From assembly GCF_017897595.1 (NCBI RefSeq), contig NZ_JAGKIK010000001.1, positions 1 through 64,000 on the forward strand: a DNA stretch of 64,000 nucleotides, given 5' to 3'. Shown here in pieces: positions 18,343 to 27,608 of this stretch. Numbering within the stretch: the stretch's first letter is position 1; each line of letters opens with the position of its first letter. The DNA is from Aquimarina sp. U1-2. Lineage in GTDB: Bacteria; Bacteroidota; Bacteroidia; Flavobacteriales; Flavobacteriaceae. Both the position numbers and the translations under genes were made by a program. The notes beneath the pieces are model-generated. The model was given only the letters and a program-made list of their open reading frames with translations. It was not told the origin of the DNA and made no database searches.

Positions 18343-19070
18343 AAAAAATTTATGGCTTATTAGGTCGCAATATTAACTATTCATTTTCCAAAAGTTATTT
18401 TACTGAAAAGTTTACTACCGAAAAACTGAATTGCGAGTACCAAAATTTTGATATCAAACAAATAGAAGATGTAGTTATCATCTCAAAAGAACCTCATATT
18501 CGTGGACTGAATGTAACCATCCCGTATAAAGAAGAGATATTGCCCCATCTTGATGCCTTAGACCCTATTGCCAGACGAATAGGCGCAGTAAATGTTATCA
18601 AATTTGAAAACGATGGAAAACTGACCGGTTATAACAGTGACTACTACGGCTTTACCAATTCATTACAACCCTTTTTGAACTCGACTATGAATAAAGCACT
18701 AATTTTGGGTACCGGTGGGGCTTCAAAAGCTATTCGTTATGCACTTGATGAACTTCAAATAACCTATACATTTGTATCGAGAAATCCTGATACTAATGAA
18801 TTGAGCTATGCAGACTTAGATAAAGACACAATAGAATCTCATCAATTAATTATCAATTGTACACCCTTGGGAACTCACCCTAATATAGCATCTTGTCCTG
18901 ATATTCCTTTTGAATACGTGTCTCATCAACATCTTCTTTACGACCTTATCTATAATCCTACTCAAACTACCTTTATGAAAAAAGGAGAAAAACAGGGAGC
19001 CAAAACCTGTAACGGATTACAAATGTTAATTTTACAAGCCGAAAAAGCATGGGAAATTTGGAACAGCTAG
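18339..19070 (+). CDS. aroE: Shikimate 5-dehydrogenase
   Basis: Reduces 3-dehydroshikimate to shikimate with NADPH, the fourth step of aromatic amino acid synthesis. The 243-residue protein has the substrate-binding serines (NINYSFSKSYF), the catalytic lysine in NVTIPYK, the aspartate in YNSDYYGF, the GTGGASKAI nucleotide loop and the C-terminal GLQMLILQA. It is slightly shorter than the about 270 residues of E. coli AroE but complete in motifs. The start overlaps the upstream stop by 4 nt, showing operon organisation with the two DUF368 genes. Confidence 0.95.
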   Translation: MKKIYGLLGRNINYSFSKSYFTEKFTTEKLNCEYQNFDIKQIEDVVIISKEPHIRGLNVTIPYKEEILPHLDALDPIARRIGAVNVIKFENDGKLTGYNSDYYGFTNSLQPFLNSTMNKALILGTGGASKAIRYALDELQITYTFVSRNPDTNELSYADLDKDTIESHQLIINCTPLGTHPNIASCPDIPFEYVSHQHLLYDLIYNPTQTTFMKKGEKQGAKTCNGLQMLILQAEKAWEIWNS

Positions 19071-19137
19071 TATTTACGGTAGTTTCGTCATAAAATTCTT
19101 ACATATACACGTTCAAAGCAATCTTAAAACATCCTAA

Positions 19138-19145
19138 TATCTTTG
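19138..19145 (+). promoter_or_regulatory. -7 promoter box of DUF349 gene
   Basis: TATCTTTG fits TAnnTTTG, 66 nt before the ATG at 19212. No convincing -33 TTG was found at 19-20 nt distance. Confidence 0.45.
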
Positions 19146-19211
19146 AGGTTTTCTAATATGTTAGTATCTTAGTATAACATAAAGCTTAGATGAACAAAAA
19201 TCACTCACACA

Positions 19212-21413
19212 ATGTCCACACGTGATAACCTGCCTGATGCAGATGGAAATAAAGAAAATAAGATAGAAACTCTTGAAACCAACAACAAGGATGCTATTTT
19301 AGAGGATCAAGACTCAAAAAAAACGGAATCCGAAGAAGAAACAACTACTACTGCTTCTGAAGAGGAAAAGGCTATACCTCAAAAAGAAAACAACGAAAAC
19401 GTCATAAACACTTCTGAAATTAATGAAGACGATCTAGCTGCTGCAATTGTTGAAGAATCTAAAGAAAAGATGAGTAAAACGAAAGCAACTGCTCCAAACA
19501 ATAGCACAAACTCTGGTGATGATCTAGAAGATGCCATTTTAGAAGAATCGCAACAAAATACTGAGTTTTCTAACGAACATACTGCCGACACAAAATTAGA
19601 GAAGCCCACTACCAAAGATCAAATTCAAGATCAAATGAACGAAGCGGTAGCTAACGACAGTGAAGATGAAAGTGCATTAGAGCGGCATGATATCGATAAA
19701 AAAGACTACCACTCGATGAGTAAAGAAGAGTTGGTAAAAGAATTGCGAAGCCTGGTCAAAAATGAAAAAGTTCAGGCAATAAAAGAGCATGTTGAAGATA
19801 TTCGAAGTGAATTTAATGAGAAGTTTAATGAAGAAGTAGAGCAAAAAAAGGAAGAGTTTCTGGCAGATGGCGGTGATATCATTGATTTTTACTACTCTAC
19901 TCCGATAAAAAAAGAATTCAATTCTGTTTATTTCGATTACAAAGAAAAGCGTAATGCATACTACCAAAATTTAAAGAAAGACCTTCAGGAAAACTTAAAG
20001 CGAAGGTTAGCACTTATTGAAGAACTCAAAAGCTTGCTTAATATTGACGAGAGTATTAATAGCACATACAACCACTTCAAAAGCATACAAGAAAGATGGC
20101 GTAATGCGGGACCTATACCAAGAGATAAATACAACACTGTCTGGAATACCTATCACCATCATACCGAAAATTTTTACGACTTTTTACATTTAAATAGAGA
20201 ATTTAGAGATCTTGACTTTAAGCATAATCTGGATCAAAAACTAAAAATTATAGAACGTGCTACAGAACTAGCTCAAGAAACTGATGTTAATCGTGCATTT
20301 AGAGAATTGCAGTTGTTGCATAAAATGTGGAAAGAAGATTTAGGACCTGTAGGCAAAGAGTACAGAGAACCTATTTGGGAGAAATTTAGTGCGTTAACCA
20401 AACAAATTCATGAAAATCGTCAACAACACTTCAAAGAGTTAGATAAAGTTTATGAAGTAAATCTCGAGGTTAAAAAAGAGATCATTACCAAAATTATTGA
20501 GATAGCGTCTAGCCCAGCTAATAATCATAACGGCTGGCAGCAAAAAATTAAAGAAGTAGAAGCCTTACGAGAAGAATTTTTTAAAGCAGGGAAAGTACCT
20601 TCGAATGTAAATGAACAAACCTGGAGCGAATTTAAAACTGCAGTAAGAGACTTTAATCGCAATAAAAATGCTTTTTATAAAGGATTGAAAAAAGAACAAT
20701 TCGATAATCTAAATAAGAAAATAGAACTCATCAAAATTGCCGAAGACAATAAGGATAGTGACGATTTTACAGTCACCACCCCGCTGATGAAAAAAATACA
20801 GGCAGATTGGAAAAAGATAGGTCATGTCCCTCGAAAAGATAGTGATCGGATTTGGAAAAAATTTAAGGATGCATGCAATGCCTACTTTGATCGACTACAT
20901 GCCGAACGAAATGAAGCAAATAAAGAAGAAATTGCCTCACTTGAAAAAAAACAAGCGCACATAGAAGCATTGAAAGAATTTCAACTTTCGGGTAACCCTG
21001 AAGAAGATCTTAAGACGATCAAAGAAAATATTGCTACATGGAAAACGTTAGGTAGAGTACCCTATAAAAAGAAAAATATCGAATCTACCTATAATGCTAT
21101 TCTAGACGATCTTTTTAAACAACTTAATTTAAGCCGTAAAGAAACCGAATTAATCAAATACGATAATAAGTTAAATACATTATCAAATCGAACAGATGAT
21201 AGCGATCGAGCTTTAAAAAGTGAGCAAAATTTTATTAGAAAGAAAATAGACGAGGTTAATGGAGAAATTCGTCAATTAGAAAATAATCTTCAATTCTTTA
21301 AAAATGCTAAAGACGACAACCCGTTAGTACGAGAAGTACAAAAAAATATACAAAAACATAAAGAAACTCTAGAAGTCTGGAAAGCTAAATTGGCTAAGAT
21401 TAAACAGCTGTAA
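19212..21413 (+). CDS. DUF349 repeat protein
   Basis: A 733-residue, highly charged cytoplasmic protein. Residues 1-155 are acidic, low-complexity sequence rich in Glu, Asp, Asn and Thr. From about 215 on, several DUF349 units follow, each with a tryptophan-containing motif such as QERWRNAGPIPRDKYNTVWN, HKMWKEDLGPVGKEYREPIW and QADWKKIGHVPRKDSDRIWK. The last 70 residues are predicted coiled coil. DUF349 function is unknown; family members are nearly universal in Bacteroidota. The following methyltransferase gene begins at the very next base, so the two form one unit. Confidence 0.85.
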   Translation: MSTRDNLPDADGNKENKIETLETNNKDAILEDQDSKKTESEEETTTTASEEEKAIPQKENNENVINTSEINEDDLAAAIVEESKEKMSKTKATAPNNSTNSGDDLEDAILEESQQNTEFSNEHTADTKLEKPTTKDQIQDQMNEAVANDSEDESALERHDIDKKDYHSMSKEELVKELRSLVKNEKVQAIKEHVEDIRSEFNEKFNEEVEQKKEEFLADGGDIIDFYYSTPIKKEFNSVYFDYKEKRNAYYQNLKKDLQENLKRRLALIEELKSLLNIDESINSTYNHFKSIQERWRNAGPIPRDKYNTVWNTYHHHTENFYDFLHLNREFRDLDFKHNLDQKLKIIERATELAQETDVNRAFRELQLLHKMWKEDLGPVGKEYREPIWEKFSALTKQIHENRQQHFKELDKVYEVNLEVKKEIITKIIEIASSPANNHNGWQQKIKEVEALREEFFKAGKVPSNVNEQTWSEFKTAVRDFNRNKNAFYKGLKKEQFDNLNKKIELIKIAEDNKDSDDFTVTTPLMKKIQADWKKIGHVPRKDSDRIWKKFKDACNAYFDRLHAERNEANKEEIASLEKKQAHIEALKEFQLSGNPEEDLKTIKENIATWKTLGRVPYKKKNIESTYNAILDDLFKQLNLSRKETELIKYDNKLNTLSNRTDDSDRALKSEQNFIRKKIDEVNGEIRQLENNLQFFKNAKDDNPLVREVQKNIQKHKETLEVWKAKLAKIKQL

Positions 21414-22049
21414 ATGGAGCGTGTTGTATGTACGCTATGTAACACATTAACAGGCGTATATATCGTTACTAAAAAACGAACATTTTTTCTCTGTCCAGAA
21501 TGTAAAGGTATTATAGCAGATCCTACACATTTTCTAACACCAAAAGAAGAAAAAGAGCGGTATCTTTTACATCAAAATGACGTGAATGATCCTGGCTATC
21601 AAAATTTTGTCTCACCTATTATTAAAGAAATTCGAAAAGATTTCAATACCAACCATGCAGGTTTGGATTTTGGATCGGGTAGCGGTCCTGTAGTTACTTC
21701 ATTGCTTACAAAACAGGGGTATACAATTACTGCTTATGATCCCTTTTTTGACCCTAATGCTCCGGTTTTATTGCGAAAATATGACTATATCGTTTGCTGT
21801 GAGGTAATGGAACACTTCTACAATCCTAATAAAGAATTTTCTACATTAGCGTCTTTATTGGTGACAGGTGGAAAACTCTATTGTAAAACAGTACTGTATC
21901 AAAACTATATAGATTTCAGTTCCTGGTGGTATAAAAATGATCCTACTCATGTATTTTTCTACAATCGAGATACGTTGATTTGGATAAAAAATGAATTTCA
22001 ATTTACTGCACTAGAAATAAGAGAGGATTTGATTATTTTTAATAAATGA
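21414..22049 (+). CDS. SAM-dependent methyltransferase with N-terminal zinc ribbon
   Basis: Predicted class I methyltransferase, 211 residues. The N-terminus has two cysteine pairs (CTLC and CPEC) that look like a small zinc ribbon, followed by the SAM-binding motif LDFGSGSGPV at about 80-90, then CCEVMEHFYNP and a late GGKLYCKT strand. The substrate is unknown. The ATG directly abuts the DUF349 stop codon, indicating coupled translation. Confidence 0.8.
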   Translation: MERVVCTLCNTLTGVYIVTKKRTFFLCPECKGIIADPTHFLTPKEEKERYLLHQNDVNDPGYQNFVSPIIKEIRKDFNTNHAGLDFGSGSGPVVTSLLTKQGYTITAYDPFFDPNAPVLLRKYDYIVCCEVMEHFYNPNKEFSTLASLLVTGGKLYCKTVLYQNYIDFSSWWYKNDPTHVFFYNRDTLIWIKNEFQFTALEIREDLIIFNK

Positions 22050-22212
22050 TATTGTTGTATGAAGTGGTTTCATATTAATTCACGTATTACACATGTACCA
22101 CTTAAAAACGCAGAAGCTGAAGCCCCATTGAAATTACTTAAAGTCTGAATTTTAATATGAAATTATATGACTTTAATTTCTATAACCATATAGACAATTC
22201 ATAAAATTAAAA

Positions 22213-22245
22213 ACTCTACCCCGAAGTATAGCCCCAGGGTAGAGT
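22213..22245 (-). terminator. Intrinsic terminator of susC-susD unit
   Basis: ACTCTACCC (22213-22221) and GGGTAGAGT (22237-22245) form a perfect 9-bp stem. On the minus strand the hairpin is followed by TTTTAATTTT, as expected for termination 35 nt beyond the susD stop. Confidence 0.88.
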
Positions 22246-22279
22246 GAATTGACGTATTAATAGTTTGATAAAAAATTAT

Positions 22280-23881
22280 CTATTTCTGTCCCGTATTATC
22301 TGCACTTGCGTTTGCACTACTTACACGAGCTCCAAAAGCGGTTTCTTGATCAGGCACATCCCAATAGTCCAGATAATTATAATTAAATGTTGCATCTGTA
22401 TTTACATTGCCCAAATCGTCTAAGACCACAGCACCCGTTCTACCACCACCTTGATTTACAGGAGTTATTACACCCCATCTTCTAGCATCATAAAAACCTA
22501 CTCCGCGTAATAACAAGCCTATTCTCCTTTCTCTGCGAAGTTCTTCAATAGCTTCTGCCTCAGTTAAACCGGTACCTGCTACTGCATCAAGGTTAGCATT
22601 TTGATGGTCTCGAATATTATCAATTATTTGCAGACCACTTTCTAATTGTCCGGTGCGTATAAGGGCTTCAGCTTTCATTAGCTCGTTTTCGTCATACGTG
22701 GTACCATAATAAATATTCGTTCTGTTATCTTCTACAGATGCATATTCTGCATCTATGAAGCCCCATCTTGTGCCATATTGTATGCCTCTACCCCTATCAT
22801 TTACAAAGGCATTATCTAACTCTTGAACATTATCAATAAATCGTTGGTCCCCGGGTTTAAAATCTTGTACCAAACGTTCACTCAAAAAATGCCAACCGAT
22901 AAGAAGTCGTATAGGAACGTTTGTATTTATATTAAAGTTTACACCATCTTGTTTTACTACAAAAATGAAATCACCCGCTAACATTCCGCTATTAGTTAAT
23001 GTCTGAATTTCATCCCAATCACTCATCATCATTTCATCAACCTTTTTATTCACCAATAAATTTCTAGCTTTTAGCGTATTAATATTACGTATCCACATAT
23101 CTTTGGTGAGTAAGGTCGAAGGCGAATTTCCTCTAAAAGAAGTTGGATCAAATGCCTCGGGAATAATAGTAGACATAAAACCAGATATTTCTCCATCAAT
23201 AGCGTTAATTTGTTCTATAGCCGCATCAAAATTTACAGCAGCTTCTTCGATCATTCTCTCTCGAGAAACATAATCGGTATTTGTCTCATCTGGCACAGAA
23301 ACAATAAGTCCAGAGGTATACATAGAACCTATTCTCGAATACGCATAACCTTTCCAAAAATAGGCCCAAGCCTTTAAAGATTTTCTTTTTAAGTCCTCAT
23401 CTATTGTTATCTCAACCTGATCGGCCAGATTAAGAATATGGTTTGCCAAATTATTCGTTTTATACATCGTCATCCATTCATGAGCGAACGCATTACCCTC
23501 TATTTGTGTTCTTACGTTTCTTACTCGTAAAGCTTGAGGTTGTGGACCTTCTTGAGGGGGTGTTACTACAGTACCATCATCAAGAGTTATTGATGTAGGT
23601 TGATTGGCCCAGCGAAAGCCAAAATTTCCGGCCGAAATATAAATCGCGTCAGCCATACTTTCATGAAAGGCTTGTACACGCCATGTAAAATCGTAGTCAA
23701 TAAAAGGATCATCATCACTATCAACACCGCTAAGATATACCCCTGATGCTAAGGCGGTAAGACCTGCCTCGGTATTAAGCGCGTCAAATGTAGGGTCATT
23801 AGAATTGATTACTTCTAATTGATCTCGATTACAACTCGAGATGATTAAAGTAAGTATACTACATAAAATTAATTGTTTCAT
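22280..23881 (-). CDS. SusD/RagB-family outer-membrane nutrient-binding lipoprotein
   Basis: Surface lipoprotein that forms the lid of a SusC-type TonB-dependent transporter. The 533-residue precursor has a lipoprotein signal with lipobox ending at C17 (LIISSC), an N-terminal alpha-helical TPR-like region (MYKTNNLANHILNLADQ; KAWAYFWKGYAYSRI) and the typical C-terminal block ELRRERRIGLLLRGVGFYDARRWG. It lies 222 nt downstream of susC, with a hairpin repeat between them. No glycoside hydrolase, peptidase or sulfatase is adjacent, so the ligand (glycan, peptide or other) cannot be guessed. Confidence 0.9.
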   Translation of the reverse strand: MKQLILCSILTLIISSCNRDQLEVINSNDPTFDALNTEAGLTALASGVYLSGVDSDDDPFIDYDFTWRVQAFHESMADAIYISAGNFGFRWANQPTSITLDDGTVVTPPQEGPQPQALRVRNVRTQIEGNAFAHEWMTMYKTNNLANHILNLADQVEITIDEDLKRKSLKAWAYFWKGYAYSRIGSMYTSGLIVSVPDETNTDYVSRERMIEEAAVNFDAAIEQINAIDGEISGFMSTIIPEAFDPTSFRGNSPSTLLTKDMWIRNINTLKARNLLVNKKVDEMMMSDWDEIQTLTNSGMLAGDFIFVVKQDGVNFNINTNVPIRLLIGWHFLSERLVQDFKPGDQRFIDNVQELDNAFVNDRGRGIQYGTRWGFIDAEYASVEDNRTNIYYGTTYDENELMKAEALIRTGQLESGLQIIDNIRDHQNANLDAVAGTGLTEAEAIEELRRERRIGLLLRGVGFYDARRWGVITPVNQGGGRTGAVVLDDLGNVNTDATFNYNYLDYWDVPDQETAFGARVSSANASADNTGQK

Positions 23882-23920
23882 ATGTTTAAATGTTTTTAAT
23901 TGTTTGAAAACGAAATAATT

Positions 23921-24020
23921 AAAAAATTGAGAACGTATGTAATCGCTACGCTCTCACATTAAAAATTTTAAACATTCTCTTTAGTGAAGAAATTTTTAAA
24001 ATTTATTACTATCCGTTTCA
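23921..24020 (-). repeat. Dispersed hairpin repeat, copy A (susC-susD gap)
   Basis: About 100 bp that closely match 34592-34694. Each copy holds an inverted repeat: here GAGAACG (23929-23935) with CGCTCTC (23949-23955), followed on the minus strand by AATTTTTTAATT. One pair is a G-U on the minus strand, the transcribed strand, which suggests the RNA fold is kept. It may act as an attenuator lowering susD relative to susC, or be a small mobile repeat. Confidence 0.65.
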
Positions 24021-24103
24021 TCTAATTATTATTTTATAATTCTTAAATAGGTTACCATTGTTAATCATAAGTAATGAAAAACGGCAGCTATCTTTTTACT
24101 AGA

Positions 24104-27100
24104 CTAGAATCCTACATTAACTCCAAACGAAAATGATCTAAAATTTGGAAAAGCAAATTGATCAAGTCCTCGCTCTACAGGATTATTAAAGTTTGAGGCT
24201 GCTTCGGGGTCAAGTCCTTTATAGTCTGTCCAGGTAAGTAAATTATCTCCTGAAAAAGTTAACCTAAAACTTGATACTTCTTTGAGAAGGTGACCAAAAT
24301 CATACGATAAACGAACATTTCGCAATCGTAAGAAAGAACCATCCTCTACAAACTCAGAATTTGGAGTATTAGTAGCATATAAATTCGCATAATATGCTGC
24401 CCAGGCTCCTGTTTCACCATTAATAGTAATGGGTACTGAAACATCTTCATGCAATAAGTCTCGATATAACCATTGCCGTGTTTGATTGTATATATCATTA
24501 CCTTGAATCCAGTCTAGCTGAAAAGAAAAGTCCAGATGTTCCATGATTTGAAATTCTTGTATAAAAGACAATGTAAAATCTGGTGTCGGATCTCCTATTA
24601 ATTCTTGCTCATCGGTAAGAGCCACTTGCCTGCTATTGATATTAACTACATACCCATTAGGCCCTATCTCAAAATTATTTAAGTCACTATCTGCAATGTA
24701 GCGTGTACCATCACTTCTCGTTTGTGTGAGACTTGATAAAGGTCTAAAGCCAAAAAAGGCACCTACGGGGGCTCCTTCGCGAAGAATATGATTATTCCCT
24801 AAAGGAATATCAAGATCGTTGGCTATATCGGAAATATCACTTTGAAAGGTTCCGAAATTGAAAGTTGAATTCCATTTAAAATTTCGCTTATTAACAACTG
24901 AAACACTTAGCCCTGCCTGAAATCCTTCGGTATCAATAGTAATAGCATTGGTTAAAATACTAGCGGCTCCTTGAGAAGGTGCTACATCTAATTCTCGAAT
25001 AATATCCTCTGAATCTCGAGTGTAATACGTTGCGTTTAACTCTATTCGATTAAACCAATCTTCTTTTCCGGGTGTTAATACAAGATCCCCTCCATATTCT
25101 AATTCTTTAGATACTTGTACATTAAGATTAGGGTTTTGTAATACACTAGGTATCGAAAGTGCTCTCGTGTTCACGATCTGACCAGCATCAAGAACTGGTA
25201 TTCTATCAAACGGACCCGGTTGTATACCCGCTTCTCCATATGCCGCACGTAGTTTAAATTGATTAAGCACATCACTTTCAAAAAACTCATCTACTCTTAA
25301 GTATACATCTCCTCGCGGAAAAACGAAGGCATCTGATCCTTCTCCAAACGCTGAAGACCAATCTACTCTTACACCACCTGAAATCCCAAAATAATTACCA
25401 AAATCAAATTTCTGATTAATAAGATATCCAAAAGTTCTAAATGAACTTTCGAATGCAGTTGAAACTTGTTGTCCCGTTTGATTCATGTTTATATCGGTAG
25501 TAAATGTTGGTAAATCTGTTCCTATTACTGTTAGTCTATCAAAATCCTCTCTTCGCCAATCATATGATATTTGAGTTGAAGAAGCAATAGGAATATTCCA
25601 TCCAAAATCATCTTCTGTGTTAAATCTTATAAATGCAGATAATAGAGAGTTCTGTGTTGTTCCGGTTTCTGGTCTTTCTGTAAGTGATCCCGTAGTAGGC
25701 TGTATTACACTTGTTAAGAACAAGGATTGATTGGTAATAAATTGCCTAAACTTATTTTCGTAATGATCTATCCCGTATTTAAAATCTAATTCTAAAAAAC
25801 TAAATGGTTTGTAGTTGATATTAATATTTTGAATAATTCTTGACAAATCTGAATTGAAAAACCGGTTATCAAAACTATAGAAAGGATTAACTTCGTTACC
25901 TCCAGTAGGATTCCCTACAAAATTACCTATTGCATCTCTAGCTGTGTTGTCTATATATTGAGGAACATTAAGAGCATTAGACAATGCGCTACCCACGTTA
26001 TTTGCTCCAGTGATACCTCCAGTAGTATTATCGCTTCCTATCAAGGTAGTATTAGAAGAAAATGTAAGCTTATCTGAAATTTCTACATTGACATTCGATT
26101 TGAAATTTGTTCTTTTAAGACGACCAAAAATAACCGATTCTTGATTTAAATGAGATGCAGAAGAAAAAAAACGTACTTTCTCACTACCACCAGAGACCGA
26201 TAATCCAGTTTCTAATGTTGTTGCTGTTCTAAACACTTGATCCAACTGATCAAATGTTTCTTCTCTAAAAGGTTTATTTACCTGTACATCTGGTGTAATA
26301 CTTCCAAGCGGTGTTGGCCACACACCTGTAGTGGGATTTGGTGTTAGTCTAGAACCTCCGCGACCTGCTAAGAAACCATCATCAGTGGTCTCAAAATAGT
26401 GAAAGTTAGTTTTTCCAAAATTTCCTTCTAGCGCAGAACTGAAACCAACTCTAGAACGAAAATTCACCTTAAGAACACCTGCTTTTCCTTTTTTGGTAAA
26501 AATTTGAATTACTCCGTTTGCACCCTGAGCACCATAAATAGTTCCGGCAGCAGCGCCTTGTATGACTTCAATTCTTTCCACATCATTTAAATCCAAATCA
26601 GCCAATCTACTAGATTGATTCGTATCAGAACCATTATCCAAATTATCGGTATTGATTTGAACCCCATCAACCATAATCATGGGTTGTGAACTCGATAACG
26701 AATTGATCCCTCGCAACAAAATGTTTTGTTGCTGTCCTGGTTGACCAGATGTAGACTGAATACGGGCACCAGGGACTTTTCCTATCAATGCCTGAGAGAT
26801 ATCAGCTGCCGGAGCCGGAGTTAGATCATTGGCGGATACGGTTTCTACAGCAATAGCTACTTTTCTTTTGGATGTTGCTACACCTACTCCTGTGACTACT
26901 ACTTCTTCCAAGGCCTGCGTATCTTCTTTTAGCTTTACATTCACCTTCGATCGTTCTCCTACTTGGATGACTCTCGTCTCGAATCCAATATAACTAAAGG
27001 TTACATTCTCTCCTGGTGTGGCTTCAACACTATAAAAACCATCAAAATCGGTTTGTGTACCTCTATTACTATTGTTCACCACTACATTAACTCCTGGCAG

Positions 27101-27211
27101 CGGTATACCCTGATTATCGGTAACTGTTCCAGAAATGGTTTTCTGTTGAGCGAAAATCACATTCGAGACGAAACAAATACATATTAGCAAATGGTAATGT
27201 CTTACTTTCAT
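24104..27211 (-). CDS. SusC/RagA-family TonB-dependent outer-membrane transporter
   Basis: A 1035-residue energised outer-membrane channel. In order: signal peptide (LLICICFVSNVIFAQ), CarboxypepD-regulatory-like beta domain (about 25-105, SGTVTDNQGIPLPGVNVVVN), TonB-box region (EEVVVTG), plug domain with the SusC signature (IGKVPGARIQ; LLRGINSLSSSQPMIMVDGVQ; VERIEVIQGAAAGTIYGAQG) and a 22-strand barrel ending in FSFGVNVGF with terminal aromatic. It starts a two-gene unit with susD. Two AraC regulators lie upstream on the same strand and are candidates for control. No exact promoter was found. Confidence 0.93.
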   Translation of the reverse strand: MKVRHYHLLICICFVSNVIFAQQKTISGTVTDNQGIPLPGVNVVVNNSNRGTQTDFDGFYSVEATPGENVTFSYIGFETRVIQVGERSKVNVKLKEDTQALEEVVVTGVGVATSKRKVAIAVETVSANDLTPAPAADISQALIGKVPGARIQSTSGQPGQQQNILLRGINSLSSSQPMIMVDGVQINTDNLDNGSDTNQSSRLADLDLNDVERIEVIQGAAAGTIYGAQGANGVIQIFTKKGKAGVLKVNFRSRVGFSSALEGNFGKTNFHYFETTDDGFLAGRGGSRLTPNPTTGVWPTPLGSITPDVQVNKPFREETFDQLDQVFRTATTLETGLSVSGGSEKVRFFSSASHLNQESVIFGRLKRTNFKSNVNVEISDKLTFSSNTTLIGSDNTTGGITGANNVGSALSNALNVPQYIDNTARDAIGNFVGNPTGGNEVNPFYSFDNRFFNSDLSRIIQNININYKPFSFLELDFKYGIDHYENKFRQFITNQSLFLTSVIQPTTGSLTERPETGTTQNSLLSAFIRFNTEDDFGWNIPIASSTQISYDWRREDFDRLTVIGTDLPTFTTDINMNQTGQQVSTAFESSFRTFGYLINQKFDFGNYFGISGGVRVDWSSAFGEGSDAFVFPRGDVYLRVDEFFESDVLNQFKLRAAYGEAGIQPGPFDRIPVLDAGQIVNTRALSIPSVLQNPNLNVQVSKELEYGGDLVLTPGKEDWFNRIELNATYYTRDSEDIIRELDVAPSQGAASILTNAITIDTEGFQAGLSVSVVNKRNFKWNSTFNFGTFQSDISDIANDLDIPLGNNHILREGAPVGAFFGFRPLSSLTQTRSDGTRYIADSDLNNFEIGPNGYVVNINSRQVALTDEQELIGDPTPDFTLSFIQEFQIMEHLDFSFQLDWIQGNDIYNQTRQWLYRDLLHEDVSVPITINGETGAWAAYYANLYATNTPNSEFVEDGSFLRLRNVRLSYDFGHLLKEVSSFRLTFSGDNLLTWTDYKGLDPEAASNFNNPVERGLDQFAFPNFRSFSFGVNVGF

Positions 27212-27608
27212 AAATATTAATTATAAGTTGTACATGATATGATTGAGTAATCAAAAAAGGAAGGTGAGTATATTCTAGAATGGCTAACTCAAATATTCAC
27301 AAAGAAATATGAAATAAAATTTCGTGTGAAGAAATATAGCTTCACCATTCCTTAGATGATTACTTGAGTAAAGGAATAGTATCTAGGTAATATAGAGGTT
27401 AACTTTTATCAAGATTTACTTTTCCCGAAGAATTGTTATTATTAAGATTATATAAAATGTTTTGTAAAGAGCAACATCCAGGATGTCTATTGGAGGTGTA
27501 ACATTATGATGATCATAACAACAAGATTTTCTTTATGCTTAACCTATTCGTGTACCTATATAGTGGTTTTGCTATATTATTATGTGGAGTTAAAGTAGCG
27601 GTAAAAAT
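27212..27608. other. Intergenic region upstream of susC
   Basis: About 400 AT-rich bases with several short inverted repeats that may be operators: GTGAAG/CTTCAC (27326-27345), ATTCCTT/AAGGAAT (27347-27377) and ACATCC-A-GGATGT (27474-27486). No exact TAnnTTTG box was found on the minus strand; AATATTTG near 27290 has one mismatch. Confidence 0.45.
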
